Shown here piece by piece: positions 1 to 9,839 of a stretch of 64,000 nt of DNA. Under the pieces are notes generated by a model. It made no database searches. It worked only from the letters and a program-made list of their open reading frames with translations, and was not told the DNA's origin. This stretch comes from Arsenophonus sp031446125 (GTDB lineage Bacteria; Pseudomonadota; Gammaproteobacteria; Enterobacterales; Enterobacteriaceae): contig CP132909.1 in NCBI GenBank assembly GCA_031446125.1, positions 806,001-870,000 on the forward strand, written 5' to 3'. The translations under genes were made by a program, and so were the position numbers. How positions within the stretch are numbered: the stretch's first letter is position 1; each line of letters begins with the position of its first letter.

Positions 1-1062
1 TTTGGTGCTTTAGTATCTGATAAAATGTTAGATTTATTTGGTAGCAGTGGTTTTATTTTTTCTTTGCGTGTTCTTCCTATTGTTGTTTTCTTTTCTTCGT
101 TAATTTCCGTATGTTATTATCTTGGTATAATACAATTTTTTATTAAAATTATAGGTGGTTTTTTTCAATGGATGTTAGGAATTTCACGTACTGAGTCATT
201 ATCTGCAACAGCTAATATTTTTGTTGGACATACTGAAGCTCCTTTAGTTATTAAACCTTATATTAGCACTATGACAAATTCTGAGTTATTTGCTGTTATG
301 TGTGGTGGTTTATCTTCAGTTGCTGGTTCTGTATTAGCAGGTTATTCCCAAATGGGGATTCCAATGGAATATCTTATTGCAGCTTCTTTTATGTCTGCTC
401 CAGGTGGAATATTATTTGCTAAATTGATAGTACCTGAAACAGAAAAAATATATAATAAAATTAATATAAGTGAGCTTAATAATGAGAAAGATACTCCTAT
501 CAATATTATTGATGCTGCTGCATCTGGTGCTGCTACTGGAATTCAACTTGCTTTAAATGTCGGTGGTATGTTATTAGCATTTGTTGCATTGATTGCTTTA
601 TTAAACGGTATTTTAAGCGTAATTGGTGATTGGATGCATATAACCAATTTTTCATTAGAATTAATTTTAGGATATATTTTTTCACCGATTGCTTATTTAA
701 TTGGAATTCCATGGAATGAAGCAAAAATTGTTGGTTCATTTATTGGACAAAAGCTAGTTATGAATGAATTTATTGCTTATATGAATTTTAGCGAATACTT
801 AAAACCAGATAATTATCTTATTTCTACTGGTAAAGAAGTACTTTCTCAAAATACTAAAGCAATTATATCTTTTGCGTTATGTGGTTTTTCTAATTTTTCA
901 TCAGTTGCGATTTTATTAGGTTGTTTAGGAGGTATTGCTCCAAATCGTCGTAAAGATGTTGCTCGATTAAGTTTAAAAACAGTATTAGCTAGTTCTTTAT
1001 CAAATTTGATGAGTGCTACAATTGCTGGATTTTTTTTATCTCTAGGTGCTAAAATAATTTAA
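1..1062 (+). CDS. nupX: Nucleoside transporter, NupX/NupC (CNT) family, 5' partial
   Basis: Concentrative nucleoside transporter of the inner membrane, importing nucleosides with a cation. The frame is open from base 1, so the N-terminus (roughly the first 60 residues by family length) lies outside the window. An internal ATG at 25 is not the true start. The visible part has many hydrophobic segments. It matches E. coli NupX (YeiM) better than NupC by my recollection of the sequences, with shared blocks such as GFIF..RVLP near the start, PGGILFAK, AAASGA, and SNLMSATIAGFF at the end. A decayed deoB and an intact deoD lie downstream, so the cluster is a nucleoside uptake and salvage locus. The related E. 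coli PsuT (YeiJ) is an alternative name. Confidence 0.85.
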   Translation, partial: FGALVSDKMLDLFGSSGFIFSLRVLPIVVFFSSLISVCYYLGIIQFFIKIIGGFFQWMLGISRTESLSATANIFVGHTEAPLVIKPYISTMTNSELFAVMCGGLSSVAGSVLAGYSQMGIPMEYLIAASFMSAPGGILFAKLIVPETEKIYNKINISELNNEKDTPINIIDAAASGAATGIQLALNVGGMLLAFVALIALLNGILSVIGDWMHITNFSLELILGYIFSPIAYLIGIPWNEAKIVGSFIGQKLVMNEFIAYMNFSEYLKPDNYLISTGKEVLSQNTKAIISFALCGFSNFSSVAILLGCLGGIAPNRRKDVARLSLKTVLASSLSNLMSATIAGFFLSLGAKII

Positions 1063-1380
1063 TTTTTTATATTATTTTTAAAAGAACATAAAAATATTAT
1101 ATGTTTAAAATAAAAAAATAAAAAAAAGATAAGATTTAAAAATATAATTTTAATAAAAAAAATATGAAAATTGATTTTATTTAAATACTATAAGATACAA
1201 AAAGTCTTTTTTATATTTTATAAATATTTTTTTTAAAATAATATACTTTTAATTTTTAATAAAGTAATACCAAAAATAATATTATTTTTCTTTTTTTTGA
1301 TAAAAAGAGCAATTTACGTTTAATAATTTTTTAGTAGGATATTTATTATATTTAGATTTATTAGTGTATTGGAAATATTA
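1063..1380. other. Non-coding AT-rich spacer
   Basis: This stretch lies between the nucleoside transporter and the deoB remnant. I see no convincing hairpin terminator or open frame. It may include decayed sequence from the deo region. Confidence 0.5.
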
Positions 1381-2581
1381 TAAAACTTATATTTTTATTA
1401 TTCTTTTTGTTTTTTTGGTATTGGAACAATTTCTTATACTTATAAATTTTGTGATATTTGTGCTAATACTTTGATAAATATTTCTTAAGTATATAAAAGA
1501 GGAATAGTCAATAATGGAAGGAGAGGTAAATTATATTTTCTAAATTTATTATGTTTAGGTTTAGGAAAAGTTTAAAAAGAATCATAAGGTATATTTGCAG
1601 TGGGATTAGAAGATTTCACTAGAATCGTTTGTTTATATTTTTATGCTATTTCTTTATCTTTAAAAGATATGCTTTTAGGTCATTGTAAAAAAATGACCGG
1701 ATTTCCTTTTTTTATTAAATGGGGATATTTAAAAAAAACACAACATTTTTAATAAAAAATTATCAAATAAAGTTATTAAAGTAGCTAATTTATTGGTATA
1801 TTAGGTAATTATCATGATTTTTGTACCACAATTTTATATTAATTAGGTAAAATTTAAATAAAAACTGGTAAACCTATTTTTTTATATTTCTGCAGATTCT
1901 GTTTTTCAAGTTGCATTTCATAAAGAATTTTTTTTTAAAAATTTTTATAAAATTTGTAAAATAATCAGAAAAAATTTAGATGACAGTATTTATAATATTT
2001 CTCGTTTTATAGCTCGTTCTTTTATAGAAAAAATGATGTTTATTTTCAACGAACAGGAAATCGGTGTAATTATTTTTTCCTACTATGGACACTGTATTTT
2101 AAAAACCAAATAAAAAAAATAGCTAATTTTTTTTGGAATTAGAAAATTTCAGATATTTATGCTAATATAGGTATTAGTAAAAGAATAAAAGTAATAAAAA
2201 TTAAAAAAATATCTCATGTTACTCTTCAGAAGATTAAAATAGTTAAAAATATATTATTTAATAATTTTTTGATTTTTTTTATTTTTATGGACTCGTTGTG
2301 ATGTTTCTGGTTATGAAAAAATTGAAGTTATTTTATTATCGTTTGCTTGAAATATTAGAATTAGTACGAAAAGATAATCTTTTAATTATTATAGTCAATT
2401 ATAATTGCGATTAAACTTGGAGGAGTACTGATAATACAAAAAAATATCTCCAATCTCATTTATGAAAAAAATCAAGAAAGGAGGTAGATTAGGTGATAGA
2501 AAAATATTTTCTGATATTGAAAAAATATTTTCTTGATATTATGGGTTATGTCTCATGCAATATGGAGAAGCGTTATTTTAA
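1381..2581 (+). pseudogene. deoB: Phosphopentomutase deoB, decayed
   Basis: This is a degraded copy of phosphopentomutase, which interconverts (deoxy)ribose-1-phosphate and -5-phosphate. No long frame survives, but successive fragments in shifting frames match E. coli DeoB in order. They are FGIGT and ICANTL (about 1410-1475), NNGRRGKL and LCLGLGK (1512-1580), KDMLLGH and KWGYL (1660-1735), GKPIF followed after a frameshift by SADSVFQVAFHKE (1866-1930), SRFIARSFI (2000-2030), SDIYANIGISKRIK (2152-2195), DVSGYEKIE (2300-2330), NYNCD then a stop (2398-2415), and MQYGEALF (2558-2580). Stops and frameshifts occur throughout. The remnant spans almost the full 407-codon length and sits directly upstream of deoD, as in enteric genomes. 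Confidence 0.9.
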
Positions 2582-2662
2582 ATATGAAAAATATTATTAT
2601 ATATTTTTTTTAGTTTTATAAAATTTTTGAATTTATAAAAATATAAATAGGATATTCGATTT

Positions 2663-3373
2663 ATGAGTACACCACATATAAATGCTTCAATAGGTGATTT
2701 TTCAAATATTGTTTTAATGTCAGGAGATCCTTTACGTGTAAAATATATTGCAGAGAACTTTTTAAGTGATACTTATCAAGTCAATGACATTCGTGGTATG
2801 TTAGCTTTTACTGGAAACTATAAAGGTTGCATAATTTCTGTAATGGGGCACGGAATAGGAATACCTTCTTGTGTATTATACGTAAGAGAATTAATTGTAA
2901 ATTTTGGTGTTAAAGTAATATTGCGAACAGGATCTTGTGGTGCTATTGCTGATGATGTAAAATTAAGAGATATTATTATTGCTATGGGAGCATGCACTGA
3001 TTCTAAAGTAAATCGTTTAAAGTTTAATGATAATGATTTTTCTGCTATTGCAGATTATGATATGATTTATAATGCGGTGACTGTCGCTAAGAAAAAAAAT
3101 ACAAATATTCGTGTAGGCAATATTTTTTCTACCGATCTATTTTATCCAAATAAAATAGATTTTTTTCATAAAACAAAAAAGTATGGTATACTAGGAGTAG
3201 ACATGGAGTCTGCTGGTTTATATAGTACTACAGCAGAATATGGTGTAAAATCATTAACTATGTGTACTGTTTCTGATAATATTTTTACTGGTGAAACCAT
3301 AGCTGCAAAAGAAAGAGAAAATACATTTAATGATATGATTGAAATTGCATTAGAATCATTATTATTGCTCTAA
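2663..3373 (+). CDS. deoD: Purine nucleoside phosphorylase, DeoD type
   Basis: Cytosolic hexameric enzyme that phosphorolyses purine (deoxy)nucleosides to base plus (deoxy)ribose-1-phosphate. It has 236 residues (E. coli 239) and aligns end to end. It has the phosphate-binding SGDPLR motif near residue 20, RTGSCGA near 87-93, the nucleoside-binding GVDMESAG, and the catalytic Asp in TVSDN with the downstream ERENTF arginine. The start has an AGGA box about 10 bases upstream. Its usual partner deoB is a pseudogene immediately upstream, so the sugar-phosphate product may no longer enter the pentose pathway. The enzyme may instead serve base or nucleoside interconversion (inference). Confidence 0.97.
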   Translation: MSTPHINASIGDFSNIVLMSGDPLRVKYIAENFLSDTYQVNDIRGMLAFTGNYKGCIISVMGHGIGIPSCVLYVRELIVNFGVKVILRTGSCGAIADDVKLRDIIIAMGACTDSKVNRLKFNDNDFSAIADYDMIYNAVTVAKKKNTNIRVGNIFSTDLFYPNKIDFFHKTKKYGILGVDMESAGLYSTTAEYGVKSLTMCTVSDNIFTGETIAAKERENTFNDMIEIALESLLLL

Positions 3374-3603
3374 TTTTTAAATTAATATTGAAGTTTATTT
3401 TTAAATATATCATTTCAGTTTTTATTTTAAAAAATATAAAAAAAATGTAGAGTAAATATTACTTAATTTTAAATCTAATATTTTATTTTTTAATATAATT
3501 ATCTAACTTTTATCCATATTATTTAATATTTCAAATATATTTTTTTCTTTTAAAAATTTTTAAAAGAATATTTATTTATAAAAATATTTATTAGGAAATA
3601 GTT

Positions 3604-4848
3604 ATGAAACGGTTTGATTATTTTAAAAAAGCAATTAAACAAACTGGTTATTCTTTAGAATTCCTTGCTACTATTTGTAATATTATTCCAGATTATTTAA
3701 ACAAATTAATTAATGGTAAAATTCAGAATCCTAGTACAAAAAAAAATATTGCATTGAATCGTTTTTTAAATATTAAACATCCATTTAAATCTTCAAAAAT
3801 TGGTATTATTTTTGGTAAATTTTATCCATTGCATACTGGACATATTTATCTTATACAACGTGCATGTAGTCAATTGGATAAATTATACATTATTTTATGT
3901 CATGATGAAAAATATGATAAATCCATTTTTTTAGATAGTTCTATGTCACAGCAACCTACAGTAAGTGACAGACTTCGTTGGTTATTACAAACTTTTAAAT
4001 ATCAAAAAAATATTTGTATCCATTCTTTTGATGAGCATGGAATAGAAGCATACCCCTATGGATGGGAATTGTGGAGTACGGAAATGAAGAAATTTTTGAT
4101 AAAAAAAAATATTCAACCACAGTGGATTTATTCTGGAGAAATAAAAGATGTACCGTATTATAAAAAATATTTTGGTATAAACGTGATACTAATCGATCCA
4201 AATCATACATTTATGAATATTAGCGGACGTCAAATTAGAAAAGATCCATTTCGTTATTGGGAGTATATTCCTACAGAAGTTAAACCTTTTTTTGTTCGTA
4301 AAGTAGTGATTTTGGGTGGAGAATCAAGTGGTAAATCAACTTTAGTAAATAAGTTAGCTAATATTTTTAATACTACTAGTGCATGGGAGTATGGTCGTGA
4401 TTATATTTTTTCCCATTTAGGTGGTGATGAAATGGCATTACAATATTCTGATTATGATAAAATTGCATTAGGTCATCTACAATATATTGATTTTGCAGTT
4501 AAATATGCTAATAAAGTTGTTTTTATTGATACTGATTTTATTACTACTCAAGCTTTTTGTCAACAATACGAAGGTAAGGCTCATCCGTTTGTACAAGCAT
4601 TAATTGATGAATATCGGTTTGATTTAGTAATTTTATTAGAAAATAATACACCATGGGTTTCTGATGGATTACGTAGTTTAGGGACTGATAAAGAACGTAT
4701 AAAATTTCAAAATTTATTAATTAATTTATTACTTAAAAATGCAGTAGAATTTGTTGTGGTAAATTCTCCTGATTATGATGTTCGTTTTTTGCGTTGTATT
4801 GAATTAGTAAAAAATTTACTTATGATGGATAAAAAATCTTTTTTTTAG
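3604..4848 (+). CDS. nadR: Trifunctional NAD regulator / NMN adenylyltransferase / ribosylnicotinamide kinase
   Basis: NAD salvage enzyme of 414 residues (E. coli 410) in three parts. An N-terminal helix-turn-helix segment covers about residues 1-55. An NMN adenylyltransferase domain has GKFYPLHTGH at 71-80 and the ISGRQIRKDPFRYW signature near 205. A C-terminal ribosylnicotinamide kinase domain has Walker A GGESSGKST at about 238-246. The protein phosphorylates nicotinamide riboside and adenylates NMN to NAD. In E. coli it also represses NAD genes. The DNA-binding segment is present in full here. An AGGA ribosome site lies 7 bases before the ATG. The deoD-nadR order is as in enterics, with yjjJ-lplA-serB-radA lost between them. 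Confidence 0.97.
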   Translation: MKRFDYFKKAIKQTGYSLEFLATICNIIPDYLNKLINGKIQNPSTKKNIALNRFLNIKHPFKSSKIGIIFGKFYPLHTGHIYLIQRACSQLDKLYIILCHDEKYDKSIFLDSSMSQQPTVSDRLRWLLQTFKYQKNICIHSFDEHGIEAYPYGWELWSTEMKKFLIKKNIQPQWIYSGEIKDVPYYKKYFGINVILIDPNHTFMNISGRQIRKDPFRYWEYIPTEVKPFFVRKVVILGGESSGKSTLVNKLANIFNTTSAWEYGRDYIFSHLGGDEMALQYSDYDKIALGHLQYIDFAVKYANKVVFIDTDFITTQAFCQQYEGKAHPFVQALIDEYRFDLVILLENNTPWVSDGLRSLGTDKERIKFQNLLINLLLKNAVEFVVVNSPDYDVRFLRCIELVKNLLMMDKKSFF

Positions 4849-5350
4849 TTGGTCAATTTTTAATATTACATTTTATGATTTTTAATTATTTTTAATAAAG
4901 TTTTGTTATTTCAAAAAAAATCTAAAAAATAATTTCATGTATTATTTTTTTATATTTAAGTCAGTTTATTAAAATTATTATATAATTACATTTATATAAT
5001 AAAATCATGAATAGATAAAAAATATTTTAATTATTAATATTAATAATATTTTTATATCTTATACAATTTTTTGGATATATCATTTTTTATTTTTGTTATT
5101 TTTCATAACTTTTATCTGAAATGTATTTTTTAAAAATTTATTAAAATCAAATTATACAATAATTCTAAGAATATTTAGAATTAAATAAAAAATATTATTA
5201 AAATTATTTAATTTTTCTTTTTGTAAGAAATGAAAAGTATAAAAAATTTTTAGAAATATTAATTATTAAAATATAAAATTATTTTGTTAATATTTATCGT
5301 ATGTAAATCATTAATAATTAAATCATTTTATGATTAATTATAATTTTTTT
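4849..5350. other. Non-coding AT-rich gap between nadR and ydiK
   Basis: About 500 bases between the convergent nadR and ydiK genes. It is nearly all A and T with many stops in all frames. I see no gene, RNA or clear terminator. Confidence 0.5.
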
Positions 5351-6415
5351 TTAATATGGTTTAGAAATTTCATTCATCCAAGAAATTAACAAATTATTAG
5401 ATATTACTAAAACAACTGGTCCAATAAAAAGTCCAATTAAACCAAATGATAAAATACCACCAATTACACCAATCAACATTAGTATCATAGATGATCCTCC
5501 TCCTATGTTTTTTATCAATATTGGGCGTAAGATACCATCCATGATAGAGAGTATGATACTCCATATAATTATGATAATACCCCAAGTAGTAGAACCTGAA
5601 TAAAATAACCATATTATTGATGGTATCATAATCATTAATGGTCCAAGTTGTGCTACACAAAATATAAAAATAAGAATACTTAATATAGCAGTATAAGGTA
5701 TTTCAGCTAAAAATAAAGCTATGCTACTAAAAATTGCTTCTATTAATGCTATAATAATTACACCGAAAGCTACAGCTCGAATTGATTTCCCGGCAAGTTG
5801 AATAGTTTTTTCACCTTTTATACCAGCAAGTCTAAACGCAAAATGACGAACATTTAAGATAATATGATCACCTTTTAAGTACAGTAATCCACTAAATAAT
5901 AACATAACAATTAGATGAAATACAAAACGTCCAATATTAATTACTTGTGCTAAAAACCAAATAATAGTTTCTCCAATATAAGGTTGCAATTTTCCTATGA
6001 ATAAGTTTCCTCCATTGATTACTAATGTATGCCAAGCATAATAAAGTTTGTTACCTATTAATGGTATGGTTTCTAACCAAAAAAAATGCGGTAATTGAAT
6101 ATTTTTTGGGGATTTAGCCCATGCAATTAATGGCCCACTGTTTTGCAAAATACTGCCAATTAATATCCCTAAAGGAATTACAAATAGCAAAATGATTAAT
6201 AATAGCATTATTATGCTTGCTAACCATTTTTTATATTTTATTTTTCCAGTGAGTTGGATGAATAATGGCCAAGTTGTAATTACAACCATGATTGCCCATA
6301 AAAAACCTAATATGAAAGGTTTTAATATAAAAAAACATGCAATTATCATTAATAAAATGGCTATTATATTAAAAATAAATTTTGGTAAATCATTATAATA
6401 TGGAAGTTTTTTCAT
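5351..6415 (-). CDS. ydiK: AI-2E family transporter-like membrane protein YdiK
   Basis: Polytopic inner-membrane protein of 354 residues. It has two hydrophobic segments at the N-terminus, a soluble stretch around residues 85-150, and several membrane segments to the end, the typical AI-2E (UPF0118) layout. The conserved C-terminal region includes GGGSSMILMLIGVIGG and LIGLFIGPVVL. In E. coli ydiK also lies on the ydiJ side of the suf operon, and its substrate is not established. The intermediate ydiJ gene is missing here and replaced by a long empty region. Assignment to YdiK rather than the paralogues PerM or TqsA rests on synteny and overall resemblance. Confidence 0.85.
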   Translation of the reverse strand: MKKLPYYNDLPKFIFNIIAILLMIIACFFILKPFILGFLWAIMVVITTWPLFIQLTGKIKYKKWLASIIMLLLIILLFVIPLGILIGSILQNSGPLIAWAKSPKNIQLPHFFWLETIPLIGNKLYYAWHTLVINGGNLFIGKLQPYIGETIIWFLAQVINIGRFVFHLIVMLLFSGLLYLKGDHIILNVRHFAFRLAGIKGEKTIQLAGKSIRAVAFGVIIIALIEAIFSSIALFLAEIPYTAILSILIFIFCVAQLGPLMIMIPSIIWLFYSGSTTWGIIIIIWSIILSIMDGILRPILIKNIGGGSSMILMLIGVIGGILSFGLIGLFIGPVVLVISNNLLISWMNEISKPY

Positions 6416-7960
6416 ATAGACCTTTGATATAAAGATAATACTTTAATATTATAAATACTTTTTTTATCATTAATAATCTTTTTTATATAAACGATTTTGA
6501 TTAAAATTCTTGTTATTGATAAGATTTTTATGATAAGTTTTAGTTAATAAAAATAGTTATTATATATAAAATATATAATGATTAAAAAATAAAAATATTT
6601 TGATAAAATATTATAGATAAATTTTTTATAAGTAAAAGTATTTGTTATAATTGAATGATTTTTATAGATTTTTTTATATTTTTTATAAAAAAAATATTTT
6701 TGTTTTTATTATTTTGGAATAAAAATATTATACAATTTATGTGATATTTTATGTTTATTTTATCATTTTATAATAAAATATTGTATTATATTTATGATTA
6801 TATAATTATTTTTTGTATAAAAATTTTATTTTTAAGTGAAAAACATTTGATATATATTATATAAATTTGCGATTTTTTGAAAAAAATTTTATGAAAGTTA
6901 TAATTTTAATTTTTATATTTTGAATGTTTCATATAATAATTTTAAATAATGAAATAAAAAGGTAATTTAAAATATTAAAATTTTTGGATTATTTTGTTAA
7001 TTTTTTAATTTTCTCGAAAATATCATTAAATTTAATGATATTTTAATTCAAGTTAAAAAGATTTTTTTCATTATGTTGTATGTATATTTTTGTAAATAAA
7101 AAATATTGATTTTAAAATATGAATTGATAAGTTTTTTATATTTTTATTCTAAAAAAATATCGTATTAAATTTTTTGAGTATTTTAAATTAATATTTAAAT
7201 ATACACAATTATATATAACTGAATTATTTTTAATAATTTATTGTGTTATAAATTTTTGATTATGAAAATTATTTGCATTTATAACAGATTCTTCAGAATA
7301 TTTAAATGATTTATTGAAAAATAATTTATTTTTTATAAAAATAATTATTATTTTAACATATAATATATATTAAATCTTAATTAAAAAGATTAAGATAGTT
7401 ACAAGTATTTTTTTTTAGTAATGATTATTAAAAAATCAAATATGCCATTAATAATCGTTAATTAATTTATAATTTTAATTCAAAAATTAAATTATAAACA
7501 ATGATATTTTTTATATAATTTTTAGTTTTTTAATAACCTTGATTTTTACATCATCTTTATTTTTATTTAAAAATCTCATTAAAAGAAATATGTATATTTT
7601 TTTAAAAAAACTTTATATATGAGATTTCAGTAAATTTTATAATATATGCATATATTATAAAAGCAAGAAGTATTAATCTTTTATAAGAATTTTTTATCAC
7701 TTTTCATTAAATTTCTATAACATATTTTGGTTAGGATATTTTTTGGTATTTTTTTTTATTTAGCATATTTAAAAGTTGTTATGATATTAAATTAATCTGA
7801 GTAAGATAAAAAATATTTTATTAACAATGATATAAAGTATTAATATAATATTTAAATAAAAATAAAAAAGTTATTATTAATGCATAAAGTTTATAAAAAT
7901 ACCGGTAATCTTTTCTTATTTTTAGTAATAAGTAGTCATTAATTAGTGGAGGTTTTAATG
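6416..7960. other. Long AT-rich non-coding region upstream of sufA
   Basis: About 1.5 kb between divergent ydiK and sufA. In enteric genomes ydiJ, menI and small RNA genes occupy this interval. No open frame or recognisable remnant is visible. The only distinct element is a perfect inverted repeat at 7017-7044. The promoters of ydiK and the suf operon must lie here, but no box stands out from the AT background. Confidence 0.5.
7017..7044. repeat. Perfect 28-base inverted repeat
   Basis: Two 14-base arms (AAAATATCATTAAA and its exact complement) meet without a spacer. The repeat lies mid-gap, far from both flanking genes. It could be a remnant operator, a cruciform or hairpin element, or chance in AT-rich DNA. 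Confidence 0.6.
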
Positions 7961-8332
7961 ATGATTAATTATATTGATTTTTCATGCAATAAAAAAACTT
8001 GGCAGGGAGTGACTATGACCGATAAAGCTGCTTCTCAAATTCGCAAATTAATGGAAAAAAATCCGAATAGTCATGGATTATTAATTAATGTTAAAAAATC
8101 AGGATGTGCAGGATTTACTTATGTAATTAAATTAATAAATAGTCCCACTAAAGAATTTTTATTATTTGAAAATAATGGTGCTAAAGTTTTTGTTTCTTTA
8201 AAAACAATACCATTTATTGATGGTACTGAAATTGATTATGTTCATGAAGGACTTAATCAAGCATTTAAATTTAATAATCCTAAGGCTCAACATGCTTGCG
8301 GGTGTGGTGAAAGCTTTAGTATCTCTGAATAA
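7961..8332 (+). CDS. sufA: Fe-S cluster carrier protein SufA
   Basis: A-type iron-sulfur carrier that receives clusters from the SufBCD scaffold and passes them to apoproteins. The cluster-binding cysteines are present: one in KSGCAGFTY and a CGCGES pair at the C-terminus. The frame is open from a GTG at 7946, but that codon overlaps the strong ribosome site GGAGG (7948-7952). The ATG at 7961 (or the one at 7958) is therefore the likely start, giving 123 residues against 122 in E. coli. It is first in the suf operon, 26 bases before sufB. Confidence 0.95.
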   Translation: MINYIDFSCNKKTWQGVTMTDKAASQIRKLMEKNPNSHGLLINVKKSGCAGFTYVIKLINSPTKEFLLFENNGAKVFVSLKTIPFIDGTEIDYVHEGLNQAFKFNNPKAQHACGCGESFSISE

Positions 8333-8358
8333 AAAAATAAATTAAAGTGAAGTAAATT

Positions 8359-9801
8359 ATGTCACAGTGTAACTCAGAAGATAATCGTGATTTTGAAATA
8401 TGGTTAAAAAAAAATTATAAAGAAGGATTTTCTACTCAAATAAAAACAGATAAATTAGATGTAGGTATTAATAAAAATGTGATCCATGCAATTTCTAAGA
8501 AACGTAATGAACCAGACTGGATGTTGGAGTTTCGTTTAGATGCTTATGAATATTGGATAAATATGAAAGAACCTCATTGGTTAAAAGGTTATTATCCTAA
8601 TTTAAATTATCAAGAATATTCTTATTATTCTGCACCAAAGTGTAATCATTGCCAAAATAATTATTTAACTAAAGAAGTTGAAGATGCTTTTAATAAGCTA
8701 GGTGTCCCAGTACGCGAAGGTAATTCTATTGCAGTAGATGCCATTTTTGATTCTGTTTCTGTTTCAACAACTTATCGTAGTAAATTAAAAAAATATGGTA
8801 TAATTTTTTCTTCATTAAGTGAAGCAATACAAAAATATCCTGATTTGGTAAAAAAATATATTGGCAGTGTTGTATCTAATAAAGATAATTTTTTTGCTGC
8901 ATTAAATGCTGCTGTTGCTTCTGATGGAACTTTTGTTTATATACCACAGGGTGTACACTGTCCTATGGAATTATCAACTTATTTTAGAATTAATGAAGAA
9001 AACACAGGTCAGTTTGAACGTACTATTTTAATTGCTGATAAAGGTAGTTTTGTTAGTTATATAGAAGGATGTTCAGCTCCTGTTCGCGATATTTATCAAT
9101 TACATGCTGCAGTTGTTGAAGTCATTGTACATCAAGATGCTCAGGTTAAATATTCTACTGTACAAAATTGGTTTTCTGGTGATACAAAAAAAACTGCTGG
9201 AATTTTAAATTTTGTTACAAAACGCGCTTTGTGCAAGGGTAAGAATTCTAAAATGTCATGGACACAATCTGAAACAGGATCGGCCATTACTTGGAAATAT
9301 CCAAGTGTAATTTTACAAGGTGATAATTCAGTTGGTGAATTTTTTTCTGTTGCATTAACAAATAGCATACAACAAGCAGATACTGGAACAAAAATGATTC
9401 ATATAGGTAAAAATACTCGTTCTACTATTATTTCTAAAGGAATTTCATCTGGTCAGAGTCAAAATAGTTATCGTGGTTTGGTAAAAATATTACCGAGTGC
9501 AGAAAATGCTAGAAATTATACTAGATGTGATTCTATGTTAATTGGGAATGAATGTGGTGCACATACATTTCCCTATATAGAAGTAAAAAATCATAATGCA
9601 CAGTTAGAGCATGAAGCTACTACATCTCGTATTGGTGAAGAGCAAATTTTCTATTTTTTACAACGTGGAATTAGTGAAGAAAATGCAATTTCTATGATCG
9701 TTAATGGTTTTTGCAAGGATGTATTTTCTAAATTACCATTAGAATTTGCTGTTGAAGCACAAAAAATATTAGCAATTAGTCTAGAAAAAAGTATTGGTTA
9801 A
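8359..9801 (+). CDS. sufB: Fe-S cluster assembly scaffold SufB
   Basis: Core scaffold protein of the Suf system, where sulfur from SufS/SufE and iron are built into a cluster. It has 480 residues (E. coli 495) and aligns throughout. The functional cysteine of the RCDSMLIG motif (E. coli C405) is present. So are the His-Glu pair in QLEHE (E. coli H433/E434) and the EGCSAP cysteine. Two non-essential cysteines of the enteric protein are replaced (IEV and FYF). A 38-base gap separates it from sufC. Its normal paralogous partner SufD is missing from the operon, so SufB may act as a SufB2C2 assembly (inference). Confidence 0.97.
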   Translation: MSQCNSEDNRDFEIWLKKNYKEGFSTQIKTDKLDVGINKNVIHAISKKRNEPDWMLEFRLDAYEYWINMKEPHWLKGYYPNLNYQEYSYYSAPKCNHCQNNYLTKEVEDAFNKLGVPVREGNSIAVDAIFDSVSVSTTYRSKLKKYGIIFSSLSEAIQKYPDLVKKYIGSVVSNKDNFFAALNAAVASDGTFVYIPQGVHCPMELSTYFRINEENTGQFERTILIADKGSFVSYIEGCSAPVRDIYQLHAAVVEVIVHQDAQVKYSTVQNWFSGDTKKTAGILNFVTKRALCKGKNSKMSWTQSETGSAITWKYPSVILQGDNSVGEFFSVALTNSIQQADTGTKMIHIGKNTRSTIISKGISSGQSQNSYRGLVKILPSAENARNYTRCDSMLIGNECGAHTFPYIEVKNHNAQLEHEATTSRIGEEQIFYFLQRGISEENAISMIVNGFCKDVFSKLPLEFAVEAQKILAISLEKSIG

Positions 9802-9839
9802 TTATTTTTGTAAAATATTGTTTTTTAAAGGATTAGGCA

